Positions 41,198 through 50,801 of a DNA stretch of 64,000 nt are shown here, in pieces. This DNA is from Cryptosporidium bovis (Eukaryota > Apicomplexa > Conoidasida > Eucoccidiorida > Cryptosporidiidae), in assembly GCA_009768925.2 (NCBI GenBank), contig VHIT02000030.1, forward strand, positions 1 through 64,000, in the 5' to 3' direction. Made by a program: the position numbers and the translations under genes. The notes under the pieces are model-generated. The model did no database searches. It was not told the DNA's origin and saw only the letters and a program-made list of their open reading frames with translations. The stretch's first letter is position 1, and the number at the start of each line of letters is the position of its first letter.

Positions 41198-42771
41198 ATG
41201 GTGTCATTCACTACTTCTCTACATGATTATGATATACCTATTGTTTCAAAAAACAAAGTCGATATTATTATGGATTGCAAATATAATGATACTCTCAACT
41301 CTTTATTTACCTGTCATGTAGATGGAAAGATATGCAAGTGAGTTCAAAGCAGGTTATAATACACAAGTTGTATAACTGATTCCAATTTAATACTAGAATT
41401 GATATCGATTTTGAAAATAACAAGATTCAAACAATTACAAATATTTTTTGTAAAAAAGGTTCTTGTAGAAATATTGAATTTATTAACGGTATGTTTATTT
41501 TTCTTATGTAAACATATAATGCTAACAATATTTATTTCATAGATGATGTAATTTCGATATACAACACTGGTGAAATTGTAAAACTTGATTTAACTGGTAA
41601 GCCTCTATGGAAAACTCCAAAAAGGTGCGTTTCCTTTACAATATTATTATTATCATTACTTGTTTTGACTGTTAGCGGTATTGGGCTAAATGCATTATGT
41701 GTTATTAACAATAACATCATTGTTTCCGGGAATGATGACGGTTATATTGAGGTAGGATTTCTTTTTACTTTAATACTAAAATATTTTATTTGTGTCATTT
41801 AACTCGGCTTTAGATTTGGGATCTACGTGAAAAAAGTAGCAAGCCGTTTTCAAAATTCAGAGATTATGAAGAATGCGTTAATGGTATGTTTTTTGTATTC
41901 ATAAAAAATTTAATTTTACAACAAATTTACGATTTATTTTAGATTTATACCATTGTGGGAGCAAGAATTCTTTAGTAGCAATTTCTGGAGACACTCTAGG
42001 AATATACGATACTAGAAGTATTGTGTCAAAAAAGAATAAAGATCATCTAATAGCCCTTTCCGACCCTCAGGAAGAAAATATTACTTGTACAAAACCTATT
42101 CGCGTAAGTTTACTGATTTTTTATTTTTCGTATTGACTTATAATTTCTAATACTCACCTAGAACAATACTAAACTTGTCTGCGGAACTGATGAAGGAAAT
42201 CTTTTATTTTTTTCTTGGGATAACTTTGGAGATTGTAGTGATCGTATGATCATACCTGCTGTTGATGGATTTGAAAATGACAACAGTGTTGAACATTTTC
42301 AGATATATCAGGATCAGTTTGCAATCATATCTACAAGTGATGGCATCTTAAAAGTGGCCAAGTTTTTTCCAAACGAAATAATTGGTATGTTTAATATATC
42401 TACATTTACATATTATTCAAATACCTTAATTTTTTCCAAGGGACACTAGCATTAAATTCAAAATCAAATTCAAATAATTTAAATATTGAATGCTCTAAAA
42501 TTGACATTTCTTATGAAAACAATTTTTTAAGTAAGTTTATTATTACATTTTCATTTTAAACATATCAAAACTCTCATTGATAATAATTATTGATTGTTAA
42601 TCTATTAAAAAAATTATACATATATAACTAGTTCACACATATGGAATAAATATTGATTTTTATAATTTAAGTATTGTCAATGAAATAATCACCAAAAGTT
42701 CATCTTCCAACTGTTGCACAAAAAAGAGAAAAAAGTCAACAATACACAATGACTTCTTCCAAGACCTTTAG
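41198..42771 (+). CDS. WDR55: WD-repeat protein WDR55/JIP5, nine exons
   Basis: I assembled nine exons: 41198-41337, 41397-41488, 41543-41624, 41676-41751, 41814-41883, 41943-42103, 42162-42384, 42441-42530 and 42632-42771. The introns are 51-101 nt, and the phases all agree. The product is 357 residues (human WDR55 is 383). WD-type units are visible: LNSLFTCHVDGKICK, ALCVINNNIIVSGNDDGYIEIWDLRE, SLVAISGDTLGIYDTR, KLVCGTDEGNLLFFSWD and FAIISTSDGILKVAKFFPNEIIG. The end, KKRKKSTIHNDFFQDL, is the basic-plus-DFF(x)DL tail typical of WDR55/JIP5. The yeast and animal proteins act in the nucleolus in 60S/rRNA maturation. Eight introns in 1.6 kb is extreme for this genome. Confidence 0.85.
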
Positions 42772-42804
42772 TTTCTGCTTATTTTTTAATCAATTGTTTT
42801 ATAT

Positions 42805-43254
42805 TTAACTATGTATAACAGGTTCCTGTTCAATTTCCTCTTCCAAATACCTGACCCCTCCCTTGCTGTACGTAACTGGAACGTAAACGTTTGGTTCTGC
42901 TTTCGAAACTGGAACATACATTTGAGGGCTTGGAACGCCCTTGGCATACCCAGCAGGTACATATCTCACCTGCTGTTTAGAAGGTATAGTATATGTACTT
43001 TTTTCTGGAGCTGTATACATTACTTTTTTATATGTCTTAACGGGAACATATTGCATCTTCTGTACATATACTGGCTCATAAGCAGTGCTATAATGACCTT
43101 TCCCAGATAATTTTCTTAAGTTTTCTCCAGACAATTCACTGTTTTCACTATTTAACCCATTCTTACCGTTATCTTTCTCACTCTCATCACACTTTGAAAA
43201 TCCAACAATAAACAAACTAAACAACAAAAATGCCAACTTTATTTGAAATTTCAT
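42805..43254 (-). CDS. Small secreted protein with YVPV repeats
   Basis: This single exon encodes 149 residues. A signal peptide (MKFQIKLAFLLFSLFIVGFSKC) is followed by an Asn/Glu/Ser-rich spacer, then a Tyr/Val/Pro-rich region with at least five YVPV/YVPA-like units (MQYVPVKTY, VRYVPAGYA, QMYVPVSKA, NVYVPVTYS, plus EPVYVQK). A short acidic tail ends it. There are no Cys in the mature part. Tyr/Pro-rich repeat proteins in coccidia are often wall or matrix components cross-linked through dityrosine; that is only an analogy here. A TTTGCATGCAAA palindrome lies at 43404-43415, 150 bases 5' of the ATG. Confidence 0.8.
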   Translation of the reverse strand: MKFQIKLAFLLFSLFIVGFSKCDESEKDNGKNGLNSENSELSGENLRKLSGKGHYSTAYEPVYVQKMQYVPVKTYKKVMYTAPEKSTYTIPSKQQVRYVPAGYAKGVPSPQMYVPVSKAEPNVYVPVTYSKGGVRYLEEEIEQEPVIHS

Positions 43255-43403
43255 CTTTACTAATAAAAAACAATATTTCTAATAAAAATAAGAATTTAAC
43301 AAAATATATTGAAGTAATTAACTGAATTTTCTTTGCTAAAAGAAATTGTTTACTTGTAGTTGCGTAATGTAAATAGTACGTGTAATCCACATGTAACCTG
43401 TAG

Positions 43404-43415
43404 TTTGCATGCAAA
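43404..43415. promoter_or_regulatory. TTTGCATGCAAA palindrome (AP2-like)
   Basis: A perfect 12-bp palindrome centred on GCATGC lies 150 bases upstream of the YVPV-repeat secreted protein gene (- strand) and 3' of dynamitin. It matches the TGCATGCA core recognised by ApiAP2 factors. Confidence 0.5.
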
Positions 43416-43461
43416 GCAAAAATGAAAAAAAAAACGAACTAAATAACACAGTGTAGTTTTC

Positions 43462-44836
43462 CTATTGTTTGTCTTTAAGTTTTTCATATATTTTTTCAAT
43501 AGAATCATTTAGTTTTGCAAAAGACGATTTGCAAGTTTCTAAAACCCTTTCTGCTTCCTCTTGTTGAGACTCCATTACTAATGCAGTATGTGCAATTATT
43601 CGATTGAATAGAGTTTATTTTAATTAAATTATTTAATAACAAGTCAGAAATAACGGTTTCCGATACAAAAAACATACCTGCAATTCTAGAATTAATTGTG
43701 GAAATATCCTGATGGAATAACTTCAAAAGTCTTAACCTTTCTAGAATAAAAGGAAGTGTGGCTCCAGTGCTTTTCCACTTTTGTATGATATCATATAGCT
43801 TTGTGATATTGGTTGAGTCTGTTTCGTTAAATAGAGAATCATTAATTTCCTTTCTCTTCTTGTTTAGTTGTTCAATAGATGTTGATAGAGCCTGTTAAAT
43901 CGATAAAATAAACGAATGAATTGTGTTTGTCATCACAATAATTCAACTCACATACCTGTACACGTCTAAAAATTCCCTCAAGTCTGTTTGTATCAAGCAG
44001 AGATAATCTTTGAGAAATGTTGTGAATCGCAGCTTGAATATCATTATATGGCATATTTGAAAGTTTATCTATCCCTATTCTTGATTCTAATTCGTAAACT
44101 CTTCTCTCTAAATCAAGCAATTGTTTAATATCAATGTTTTTATCGTAATTGGCATTAACGCATTCAAGTGAAATCTCAAGTTCTTGTTTTGAGTTTTGAA
44201 ATTCTTCTGTAACTTCGGAACTATTTGTTACATTGTTTTTTATACACTAAAATTCGAAATATAAAAGTATAGAATATTAAAATATTTCTTTCTACTTACC
44301 TTTGAAAGCTCCTCCAAAACATCTTTTGCAGAAAGTTTTTGATCTTTTAATGAATCAATAGAGGATGCAGACTCTTCTAATGACTTCTGTTTTTCTATTA
44401 AACTATTTAAATTCATTTTAATTTCTTCTATATCAGCTAAGAAAGAGCTTGAATCATTTAAGAACGCAATATTTACATCGGGTGCATTTTCAGCTCCTTT
44501 TTTTATGTTCTCATATGCCTTTACTACCCCTTCAATTTCTGAAATATCTGATTTAATCCGAATTAATGATCCACCCAAATCATCTGACGTAATTGAAGAA
44601 CTTTTTAGTCTACTCATTTTAACATTCTCATTTTCTGAGAGTGCTTGAATGATCTTTAGGTAGTTTGTTTTCACAAGATTTCCATTAATCATCTGCTCGT
44701 TACTTTGCACAGACTTAACAAACGATTTTTTCAGAGAATCACTCTCATTCTCCATAAGATTTTCATCATTCTCATCTCTTATATTGTTTTTTTCTGGATC
44801 ATATTCATAAACAATGTCTTCAGAACCTCGAATCAT
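43462..44836 (-). CDS. DCTN2: Dynactin subunit 2 (dynamitin/p50)
   Basis: Four exons, 44836-44300, 44246-43956, 43891-43678 and 43577-43462, join in phase to 385 residues (human DCTN2 is about 400). Donors are GTAAGT or GTATGT. The protein is mostly coiled coil. The most telling match to dynamitin is in exons 2-3: LLDLERRVYELESRIG, then NISQRLSLLDTNRLEGIFRRVQALSTSI, and KLYDIIQKWKSTGATLPFILERLRLLKLFHQ, in the same order and spacing as p50. The N-terminal DIVYEYDPEK resembles the PDVYETSD motif that binds the Arp1 filament. I start at ATG 44836; a GTG seven codons upstream is not a plausible eukaryotic start. Dynamitin joins the dynactin shoulder and supports dynein-driven transport. Confidence 0.85.
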
Positions 44837-45149
44837 CTTTGTGTGCTGCTGACCCACGAAATACTATTCACTCTAACTAAACGAAAATGATAATTTTATC
44901 TTCTAATAACATCAACACACCCTATCTAGACCTTATTTGCTTGAAAAGTAGCAAACACTTTTTTTCATGTGGTTTTTCCCATGACAACCTGGGAGCCAAA
45001 GAAGCCATAAAGAATGCTTCCCGCCTAAAGATACGCTTGCGTTTTCATTTGAGTGCATATTAGAGTAAAAAGTATCGTTATGTGTAAGGTGCGAATAATT
45101 AAAAAAATGGCTAAACGAAAGTGAAATAGCTTTTTTTATAGACAGAGTA
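44837..45149. other. Divergent intergenic region
   Basis: About 310 bases separate dynamitin and the OTU gene. A GC-richer patch at about 44985-45035 includes CCCGCCTAAAG. There is no GGCGCC or TGCATGC and no gene. Confidence 0.4.
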
Positions 45150-46226
45150 ATGACTCATTTTTTTAAAATAACTCCATTTCCTTTAATATTATTCATATTT
45201 GTTAGTTCACTGCCACTTTTAGAGGCAAAATTTAATACAACCAAGTTATATGAAGTAATAGAAAAAAATGGACTTGAGATTCGAACATTTATTGAATCAA
45301 AAGTTTTATCATCTAATATAAGTGATCTGCAACCTCATCTAATACCACCGTATGACTATTGTAATGCTTTATCAAAGTCAATAAAGTCCGGATACCAATG
45401 GAGAGATGTATCTAGAACTTGGCAAAAAAGGCTAAAAGATTATGGTTTCTGGATATGCCATAGAGATTGTGGTGGTGGAGGTGATTGTCTTTATAAATCG
45501 ATAATATCCTCAATGAGACTGAGTAACATCACCGTTTCCATACTACGGTCTAAGATAGCAGATGAGTTTATTGGAACCAACTCTGAAATCTTAAGAGGAA
45601 TTGATGAGAATGAGGAGCTAGTTCAGGTTGAAGTTGACTCAAAAGGAACTTTAACAAATGATTCCTACTTAGATTACGTTCCCTCTAATAAAATATTTCA
45701 AAGGGGTAATTACACGATTAAACCAGAAAAAGATAATTTACTCATAAAAACATGGAACGACACTTTCTTCTTAGAACAAATGAATGTTCTCGTATCCTTG
45801 GAGTTAGCAGGAGAATGGCAAGATCCATGGTCACCAGTGGAAATAATGTCTAACAATCACTCAAAAGGAGTAGATATTTCTACAAATGTCAAAAAGGCTT
45901 TGATGGTTCATTATTACTTATCAAAAGAGGGAAACACACACTGGGGAAATCAATGGGATGTTAATTTCATCGAAAAAATATTTAATGTAAAAGTAATAAT
46001 ATTCTGGAAAAATAGGGGCATCATTTACCCTACACTTGGATCTCAAGAAACCTATAAACGTGTCGTCCTGATTTATTACGACGATTCGATCGGTCACTTT
46101 CAAGTAGTTGGAATTAAGAAATTTAATTCAAAGGGTTTAGACTTGAGATCTGTTTTCAGTGTAAATGATTTGCCCAGTTCATTGAGAGAGATATATTTGA
46201 AGGATACTCACAAAAGCCTATTGTAA
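45150..46226 (+). CDS. Secreted OTU-like cysteine protease
   Basis: This single exon encodes 358 residues. A signal peptide (FPLILFIFVSSLPLLEA, residues about 11-26) targets it to the secretory route. Residues about 95-320 resemble an OTU domain. GGGGDCLYKSIISSM (Cys near residue 112) aligns with the catalytic loop DGNCLF-x-S, and the C-terminal VVLIYYDDSIGHFQVVGI carries the catalytic His in its usual place. The Asp three residues before Cys in most OTUs is Gly here, while an Asp directly precedes Cys, so the third catalytic residue is uncertain. Five possible N-glycosylation sequons (NTT, NIS, NIT, NYT, NDT among them) fit passage through the ER. OTU proteins remove ubiquitin; a secreted one might act outside the parasite cytosol. 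Confidence 0.75.
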   Translation: MTHFFKITPFPLILFIFVSSLPLLEAKFNTTKLYEVIEKNGLEIRTFIESKVLSSNISDLQPHLIPPYDYCNALSKSIKSGYQWRDVSRTWQKRLKDYGFWICHRDCGGGGDCLYKSIISSMRLSNITVSILRSKIADEFIGTNSEILRGIDENEELVQVEVDSKGTLTNDSYLDYVPSNKIFQRGNYTIKPEKDNLLIKTWNDTFFLEQMNVLVSLELAGEWQDPWSPVEIMSNNHSKGVDISTNVKKALMVHYYLSKEGNTHWGNQWDVNFIEKIFNVKVIIFWKNRGIIYPTLGSQETYKRVVLIYYDDSIGHFQVVGIKKFNSKGLDLRSVFSVNDLPSSLREIYLKDTHKSLL

Positions 46227-46241
46227 ATTATATTTACGTTT

Positions 46242-47159
46242 CTAATGTTTTGTATTTAACAGTGTTATTTCAAATACCAAGTCTGCATTTTTTGGAATTA
46301 CAGGAGGGCATCCTCTAACTCCATATCCCAATTTAGAGGGTATAAATACTCTTCTTGTTTCTGTAACAATCATTCCTTTAACTCCTTGATCAAATCCGGG
46401 AACAACCTGGCCACTCCCAACTGTAAATGTAAGAGTGCCACTGTCAAACTTTTTGCCAGTCTTAGCAAGTCTGCCTTCATATTTTACGTTAACTTTACTC
46501 CCTAAAAGAGCAATCTGGGGGATGTCGGATCTCACGTTCCTGGAAATGGATATAACTTCATATTTTAAACCACTTGGGAATTCCCTCTTATATCCTGGAG
46601 TAATCATTTCAGTTGAAGTTATTTTATTTGTTCCCTCCTCTGAATTTTTATTGACAGTCTTATTCTCAACATTCTTTATTTTTGTTCCTGTGTTTTCTAT
46701 TTCAGAAAAGACAGGCACTGATTTTGAGTCTGAAACCTTAATTTTTTTGTTACTTCCCCTATTACTTGCATCTTTTTTGCATACTTCATTCACATAGCAT
46801 TTTTCACCGTCAGTGTCTATCATTTGAATCCCATTTTCACAGCATTCCTCAGAACAATTAGATTGAATCGGTTTATTTGCTACACAAAAAACGGTTCCAC
46901 TACCAGTGCAGTAGACAACAGATCCAATTGGAAATTCAAGCTGGCCTAAGCAAGCATTTGGTTGGGACTTAGTAACGGTTGCTATACTCAAACTTTTTTT
47001 TTTGCGGTTACCATTATCTGGAATCTTGACAAATACGTTAACCTGAGTTCCTTCAGTTAAAGTAATTTGAGATAATGTCAAACCAAAAACATCAAATTTA
47101 TAGTAGTTATCACCACATTTATCTTCAGAAGACAAGATAAATCCTACAAGACTAAACAT
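46242..47159 (-). CDS. Secretory FKBP-type prolyl isomerase
   Basis: This 305-residue protein is convergent with the OTU gene (15 bases apart). The C-terminal 95 residues are a canonical FKBP domain: KVNVKYEGRLAKTGKKFDSG, FTVGSGQVVPGFDQGVKGM, RRVFIPSKLGYGVRG and VFEITLLN. The drug/substrate pocket residues Tyr, Phe/Asp, Val, Trp-equivalent Phe and Tyr are largely present. The N-terminal 200 residues are unusual: a Cys-rich module (CGDNYY..., CLGQLEF, VYCTGSGTVFC, CSEECCENG, CYVNEVC) and a Lys/Ser/Thr linker. The first 12 residues (MFSLVGFILSSE) are only weakly hydrophobic. A stop lies upstream in frame, so a better signal would need an upstream exon. The many Cys still suggest an oxidising compartment. 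Confidence 0.85.
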   Translation of the reverse strand: MFSLVGFILSSEDKCGDNYYKFDVFGLTLSQITLTEGTQVNVFVKIPDNGNRKKKSLSIATVTKSQPNACLGQLEFPIGSVVYCTGSGTVFCVANKPIQSNCSEECCENGIQMIDTDGEKCYVNEVCKKDASNRGSNKKIKVSDSKSVPVFSEIENTGTKIKNVENKTVNKNSEEGTNKITSTEMITPGYKREFPSGLKYEVISISRNVRSDIPQIALLGSKVNVKYEGRLAKTGKKFDSGTLTFTVGSGQVVPGFDQGVKGMIVTETRRVFIPSKLGYGVRGCPPVIPKNADLVFEITLLNTKH

Positions 47160-47648
47160 TCTTTTTTAAACAAAAGTTTAACCTGAAACCTACTTGAATT
47201 AATTTAATGTTTTCTTTATATGGTTTGATACTTTTCATTGTCAACGGTCTGCCGGTGACATACAGATGGTATATTGGCGCCACCATTCCTAATTTGGCTT
47301 GCGGGCCACCTTGATCTCAAAACAAGGGTCAAGGTGCGAGTACGAACTAGAAACACGTCTATGCAATGTATATCTCCTCATATCATGCATATAATCCACA
47401 TTTAATCATAATAAAAGAAAAAGGAAGATTCAAAAATGGAAACAAAAATATCTGCACGTCAGTTCTTTTGGAGAGTAGATTGAAATAAAATAAGAGAATT
47501 GAATAAGAAACTTGACCTATAGATTAGCATTCTTAAAGGAAATTGAGCCAAGTTTATCACTCTATCTTCTAAACAACCGAATCTAGATGGAGAGCTAGAG
47601 TAGCCAAACAAAATAGTATCAATGTTTCAGTTAAAATTACATGTTGGC
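47160..47648. other. Intergenic region upstream of FKBP
   Basis: About 490 bases include GGCGCC at 47276-47281 (about 117 bases 5' of the FKBP ATG) and the 3' flank of Ran. No gene is visible. Confidence 0.45.
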
Positions 47649-48287
47649 TCAGAGATCCTCATCATCATCTTCAATTGGTGCATTGGCTGCTTCATTTAAC
47701 TCCCTTTCAGCTTGGGCAACTAAGGTTGGATCAATATTAACCTCTGGAGCCTTAGCATGTTGTCCGACAAACTGTAGAGCTGGCTGGTTTGTCAATCTCC
47801 TTGCAAGCCATAAAAATGGTTTTTCGAAATTGTAGTTACTTCTAGCAGAAACATCGTAGTATTGGAGATTGCGTTTTCTATGGTATTGAATTTGTCTAGC
47901 TTTCACTTGCCTATCCTTAACATCTACTTTGTTACCAACAAGAACAATTGGAATATTTTCGCAAACTCTAACAATGTCTCTATGCCAATTTGGAACATTC
48001 TTATATGTAATTCTGGAGGTAACGTCGAACATAATGATAGCACATTGTCCTTTTATATAGTAACCATCCCTAAGTCCTCCGAACTTTTCCTGTCCAGCAG
48101 TATCCCATACATTGAAGATAAGAGGTCCAAAATCAGTGTTAAATTTAAGTGGATGTACCTCAACACCAATTGTTGGAATGTATTTCTTTTCAAATTCTCC
48201 TGTTAGGTGACGTTTAACTAAAGTGGTTTTTCCAACGCCTCCATCTCCAACCAATGCAAGCTTAAACTCTGGTGCCTGGACTGCCAT
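47649..48287 (-). CDS. RAN: GTP-binding nuclear protein Ran
   Basis: This 212-residue GTPase is unmistakably Ran. It has G1 [23 protein letters not shown], switch [14 protein letters not shown]3 [19 protein letters not shown]4 GNKVD, G5 [13 protein letters not shown] and the Ran-specific acidic C-terminal tail ending EDDDEDL, with no prenylation Cys. Ran drives import and export through the nuclear pore and spindle assembly. It is a single exon. Confidence 0.99.
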   Translation of the reverse strand: MAVQAPEFKLALVGDGGVGKTTLVKRHLTGEFEKKYIPTIGVEVHPLKFNTDFGPLIFNVWDTAGQEKFGGLRDGYYIKGQCAIIMFDVTSRITYKNVPNWHRDIVRVCENIPIVLVGNKVDVKDRQVKARQIQYHRKRNLQYYDVSARSNYNFEKPFLWLARRLTNQPALQFVGQHAKAPEVNIDPTLVAQAERELNEAANAPIEDDDEDL

Positions 48288-48666
48288 TTGTTCTTAATTC
48301 AAATCACAATTTTTCTCAAAATAACTATAATTTTAGATTCCAGTCAGTCTGGTATTTTTACCTTTATATTAAACCTCAAGTAATATTCTGTCTACACCCA
48401 CAGGATTAGGCGGTAAAAAAAACCTTCCACTTTTCCGGCAACTTGGTACTCTAGTCACAAAGAAAAAAAAACATTTGACGCAAAAAAGTGTGTAGTACAA
48501 AACTATCGAGTTATTAAAAAGCTTTATGTTATTATGATTCTACATATCGATGGTTTTTGTAGTTTTGTAGTGTACCTTAAACATGAAAGTAAAACTATTC
48601 CTGTAGATATAGTGGTCCTTCAACTTTGGTTAGTCCTCGTTTGGACAAAGAAAAACATTAACCCCT
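48288..48666. other. Intergenic region upstream of Ran
   Basis: About 380 bases lie 5' of Ran. GC-richer patches near 48405-48450 include TTAGGCGGTAAAA and TTTTCCGGCAA, which resemble degenerate E2F sites. No gene is visible. Confidence 0.4.
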
Positions 48667-49608
48667 TTATATTTTAAATTCAAGTAGATATTCCCTTATT
48701 TCCTTCGCCCTTTTTTCAACGGTACGTACTAATGAATTAAGATCACAATGTAACCCCACTGACGGATAACTTGCTATGCATTGAGTTTGTAAAGTCGTGT
48801 TATTGTCGTCTATATTGCAGAATGATACAACCTCCCCCTGTGAATCCTCCATACTGTTTGGATCGCACACCCAAGTTTTTTCATTTAAATAAGCGAAAGA
48901 TACAAAGATTGGAATATTTTTAAAGTAAGTTGGTTTACATGTTAAACTACCACGTTCCCCGTTTAGATTATCCTTATGAACATCGTTAACAAGAAAATCC
49001 TCGCATTTTTCTATATCCTTATCTGAAGAGAAACGAAACCAATTATAGTTAGTGTCCCAAAATATATGTCTTGGAAGCTTAGTATTAATTACAGAAGCAA
49101 TTGCCAGCATCAAAGCATAATCTAGTGAATTTCCATCATACGACAAGCAAACAATATTTATATTAAACACCCAATGTATTTCCTTGTTTTTGACGACAGA
49201 TTTGAATGCATCCTTGTTTAATACTCTCTGGTCATTTAAACACTCTGTAATCGTGTTCGAAATATATGTTGAATAGTTTGAATTCCCTGAGAACCCACAA
49301 ATAGATGGAAACTCTAGATTTACTATTATTCTGTTGTTAGAAATCAATTTATTCGTTTTTTCCTCGAAACTAGTTTTTATTATTAGAGGGGTACACGAAC
49401 TGAAATACGAAGAATTTCCTGCTCTAATGGAAAGTTTTACAGATTCACATGAATCACTAGCAAAATCAGGACCAAATTTAGTCGCCTCCAATTTAAATCT
49501 TCTGCAAACTTCTGGTTTTCTTCCATCAGATCTCACTCCTTTCTCAAGAAATCTATTCAAATATTCGTCAGGGCGAAGTTGCCAAAGTGAACTTTTAACC
49601 TTATTCAT
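48667..49608 (-). CDS. Exosome core subunit RRP43/EXOSC8-like
   Basis: This 313-residue protein has the RNase PH fold signature of the exosome ring. The N-terminus RPDEYLNRFLEKGVRSDGRK matches EXOSC8 (P.YYRRFL...RPDGR). IIVNLEFPSICG, VFNINIVCLSYDGNSLDYALMLAIASVINTKLP and WVCDPNSMEDSQG follow the EXOSC8 pattern of core strands. The basic and acidic catalytic residues of bacterial RNase PH are not evident, as expected for the inactive eukaryotic ring. EXOSC7 is the main alternative. It acts in 3'-5' RNA processing and decay. Confidence 0.85.
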   Translation of the reverse strand: MNKVKSSLWQLRPDEYLNRFLEKGVRSDGRKPEVCRRFKLEATKFGPDFASDSCESVKLSIRAGNSSYFSSCTPLIIKTSFEEKTNKLISNNRIIVNLEFPSICGFSGNSNYSTYISNTITECLNDQRVLNKDAFKSVVKNKEIHWVFNINIVCLSYDGNSLDYALMLAIASVINTKLPRHIFWDTNYNWFRFSSDKDIEKCEDFLVNDVHKDNLNGERGSLTCKPTYFKNIPIFVSFAYLNEKTWVCDPNSMEDSQGEVVSFCNIDDNNTTLQTQCIASYPSVGLHCDLNSLVRTVEKRAKEIREYLLEFKI

Positions 49609-49938
49609 CGATTTTTATGTATTTATATTAAAGTCTATGAGCACCTTCAGTATGAAATTTTGCGATAAGACTCACCTTACTCTTTGAACAAAATTATTTT
49701 TGTCCCCAATGCTTATTTATTCAGCCAACATTTATCTTCCTAGTCAAAATGGTTTAGGCGCCAAGCAAAGAGGATAACACTTACAAACTGCATGTAATAA
49801 AAATAGAATAATAAAACAAATTAAATAAATAGATGAGTCTAACAAAGGTAGAATTAAGAGTGATATGTTGAATCAATACAATATATACTTAGTATAAAAC
49901 TTTGATTGTTTACTTTGGAGTTTTTCTATTCAAAAGGC
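49609..49938. other. Divergent promoter region
   Basis: About 330 bases lie between RRP43 (- strand) and the coiled-coil gene (+ strand). GGCGCC lies at 49757-49762. No gene is visible. Confidence 0.45.
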
Positions 49939-50787
49939 ATGAATAGTTCAAAGACAATTACGGATCAGCTAGAAGAGCTAATAAAAAGAGCCAAGTCTTT
50001 GAAAATAAATGAGCCTTCATCAATTCACATTGAAGATAATGGTGAAAACAATGGCATTAATAAAGTTACAGATTTGTATTCTTTAGAGTTAAAATTGCTT
50101 GATAAACGTTTAGAAATGTGTACAATTCAAAAAAATGCTATAAAGGGGTTAATCAAGACTCATAAGGAAGAGCTTGAGTTGCTAGAGAGTGCTTTGAGAT
50201 CTATACTAGAGGAGGAAAAAAAAATTCAGGGTATAATTTTAAGGGAATCACCCGAAAATGATATTTTTTCAAGAGCTACATCAATGGAACTTGTAGAAAA
50301 AGATAACAATTCTGTAGTAGACGATAATAATTCAAATTTTAAAAATGTGGTTAAACCCGATACAATATATAATGAAGAAAGTAATTTTATTGATAACTAT
50401 GAGTATAATTTAGAGGCAAGAGGACATTCTTCATCTGGAAATCAAAGTGATTATTCAGAAGAGGAAAACTCTACATATGATAATTCGTATTATTCAAGGG
50501 AAAGTAATAATTTTGATAGAAAAGTTCGTTTTTCAATTGAAGAGTTAGAACATGTTGAGCCTGAATATAATAAAAATTCAGCGAGGAAGAGTAGAAACCA
50601 GATTAGAACTACAATCACCATACCTCGAAGGTTCAATTATTTAAGGAATAAGAACTCAAGTTTATTGAAAGATATTTCTATAAAAAATATTCTGGATGGA
50701 GGTAGAAAGCCTAGTCCGGATGAAAGACACGTAGAACGAAAAGAACTTGTAAGGCAATTACACAATATATACGGTTCGAGAAAATGA
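49939..50787 (+). CDS. Coiled-coil protein with possible PP1 motif
   Basis: I start at ATG 49939, giving 282 residues; the frame is open 11 codons further 5' but only to a TTG. Residues 1-110 form a coiled coil (DQLEELIKRAKSL, SLELKLLDKRLEM, KEELELLESALRSILEEEKK). The middle is acidic and Ser/Asn/Tyr-rich. The C-terminus is basic and contains RKVRFSIEELE, a match to the protein phosphatase 1 docking consensus [RK]VxF. It ends tail to tail with UTP25 (14 bases between stops). I do not recognise a family. The PP1 link is a motif-level guess. Confidence 0.75.
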   Translation: MNSSKTITDQLEELIKRAKSLKINEPSSIHIEDNGENNGINKVTDLYSLELKLLDKRLEMCTIQKNAIKGLIKTHKEELELLESALRSILEEEKKIQGIILRESPENDIFSRATSMELVEKDNNSVVDDNNSNFKNVVKPDTIYNEESNFIDNYEYNLEARGHSSSGNQSDYSEEENSTYDNSYYSRESNNFDRKVRFSIEELEHVEPEYNKNSARKSRNQIRTTITIPRRFNYLRNKNSSLLKDISIKNILDGGRKPSPDERHVERKELVRQLHNIYGSRK

Positions 50788-50801
50788 ACTAAATAATACA
50801 A

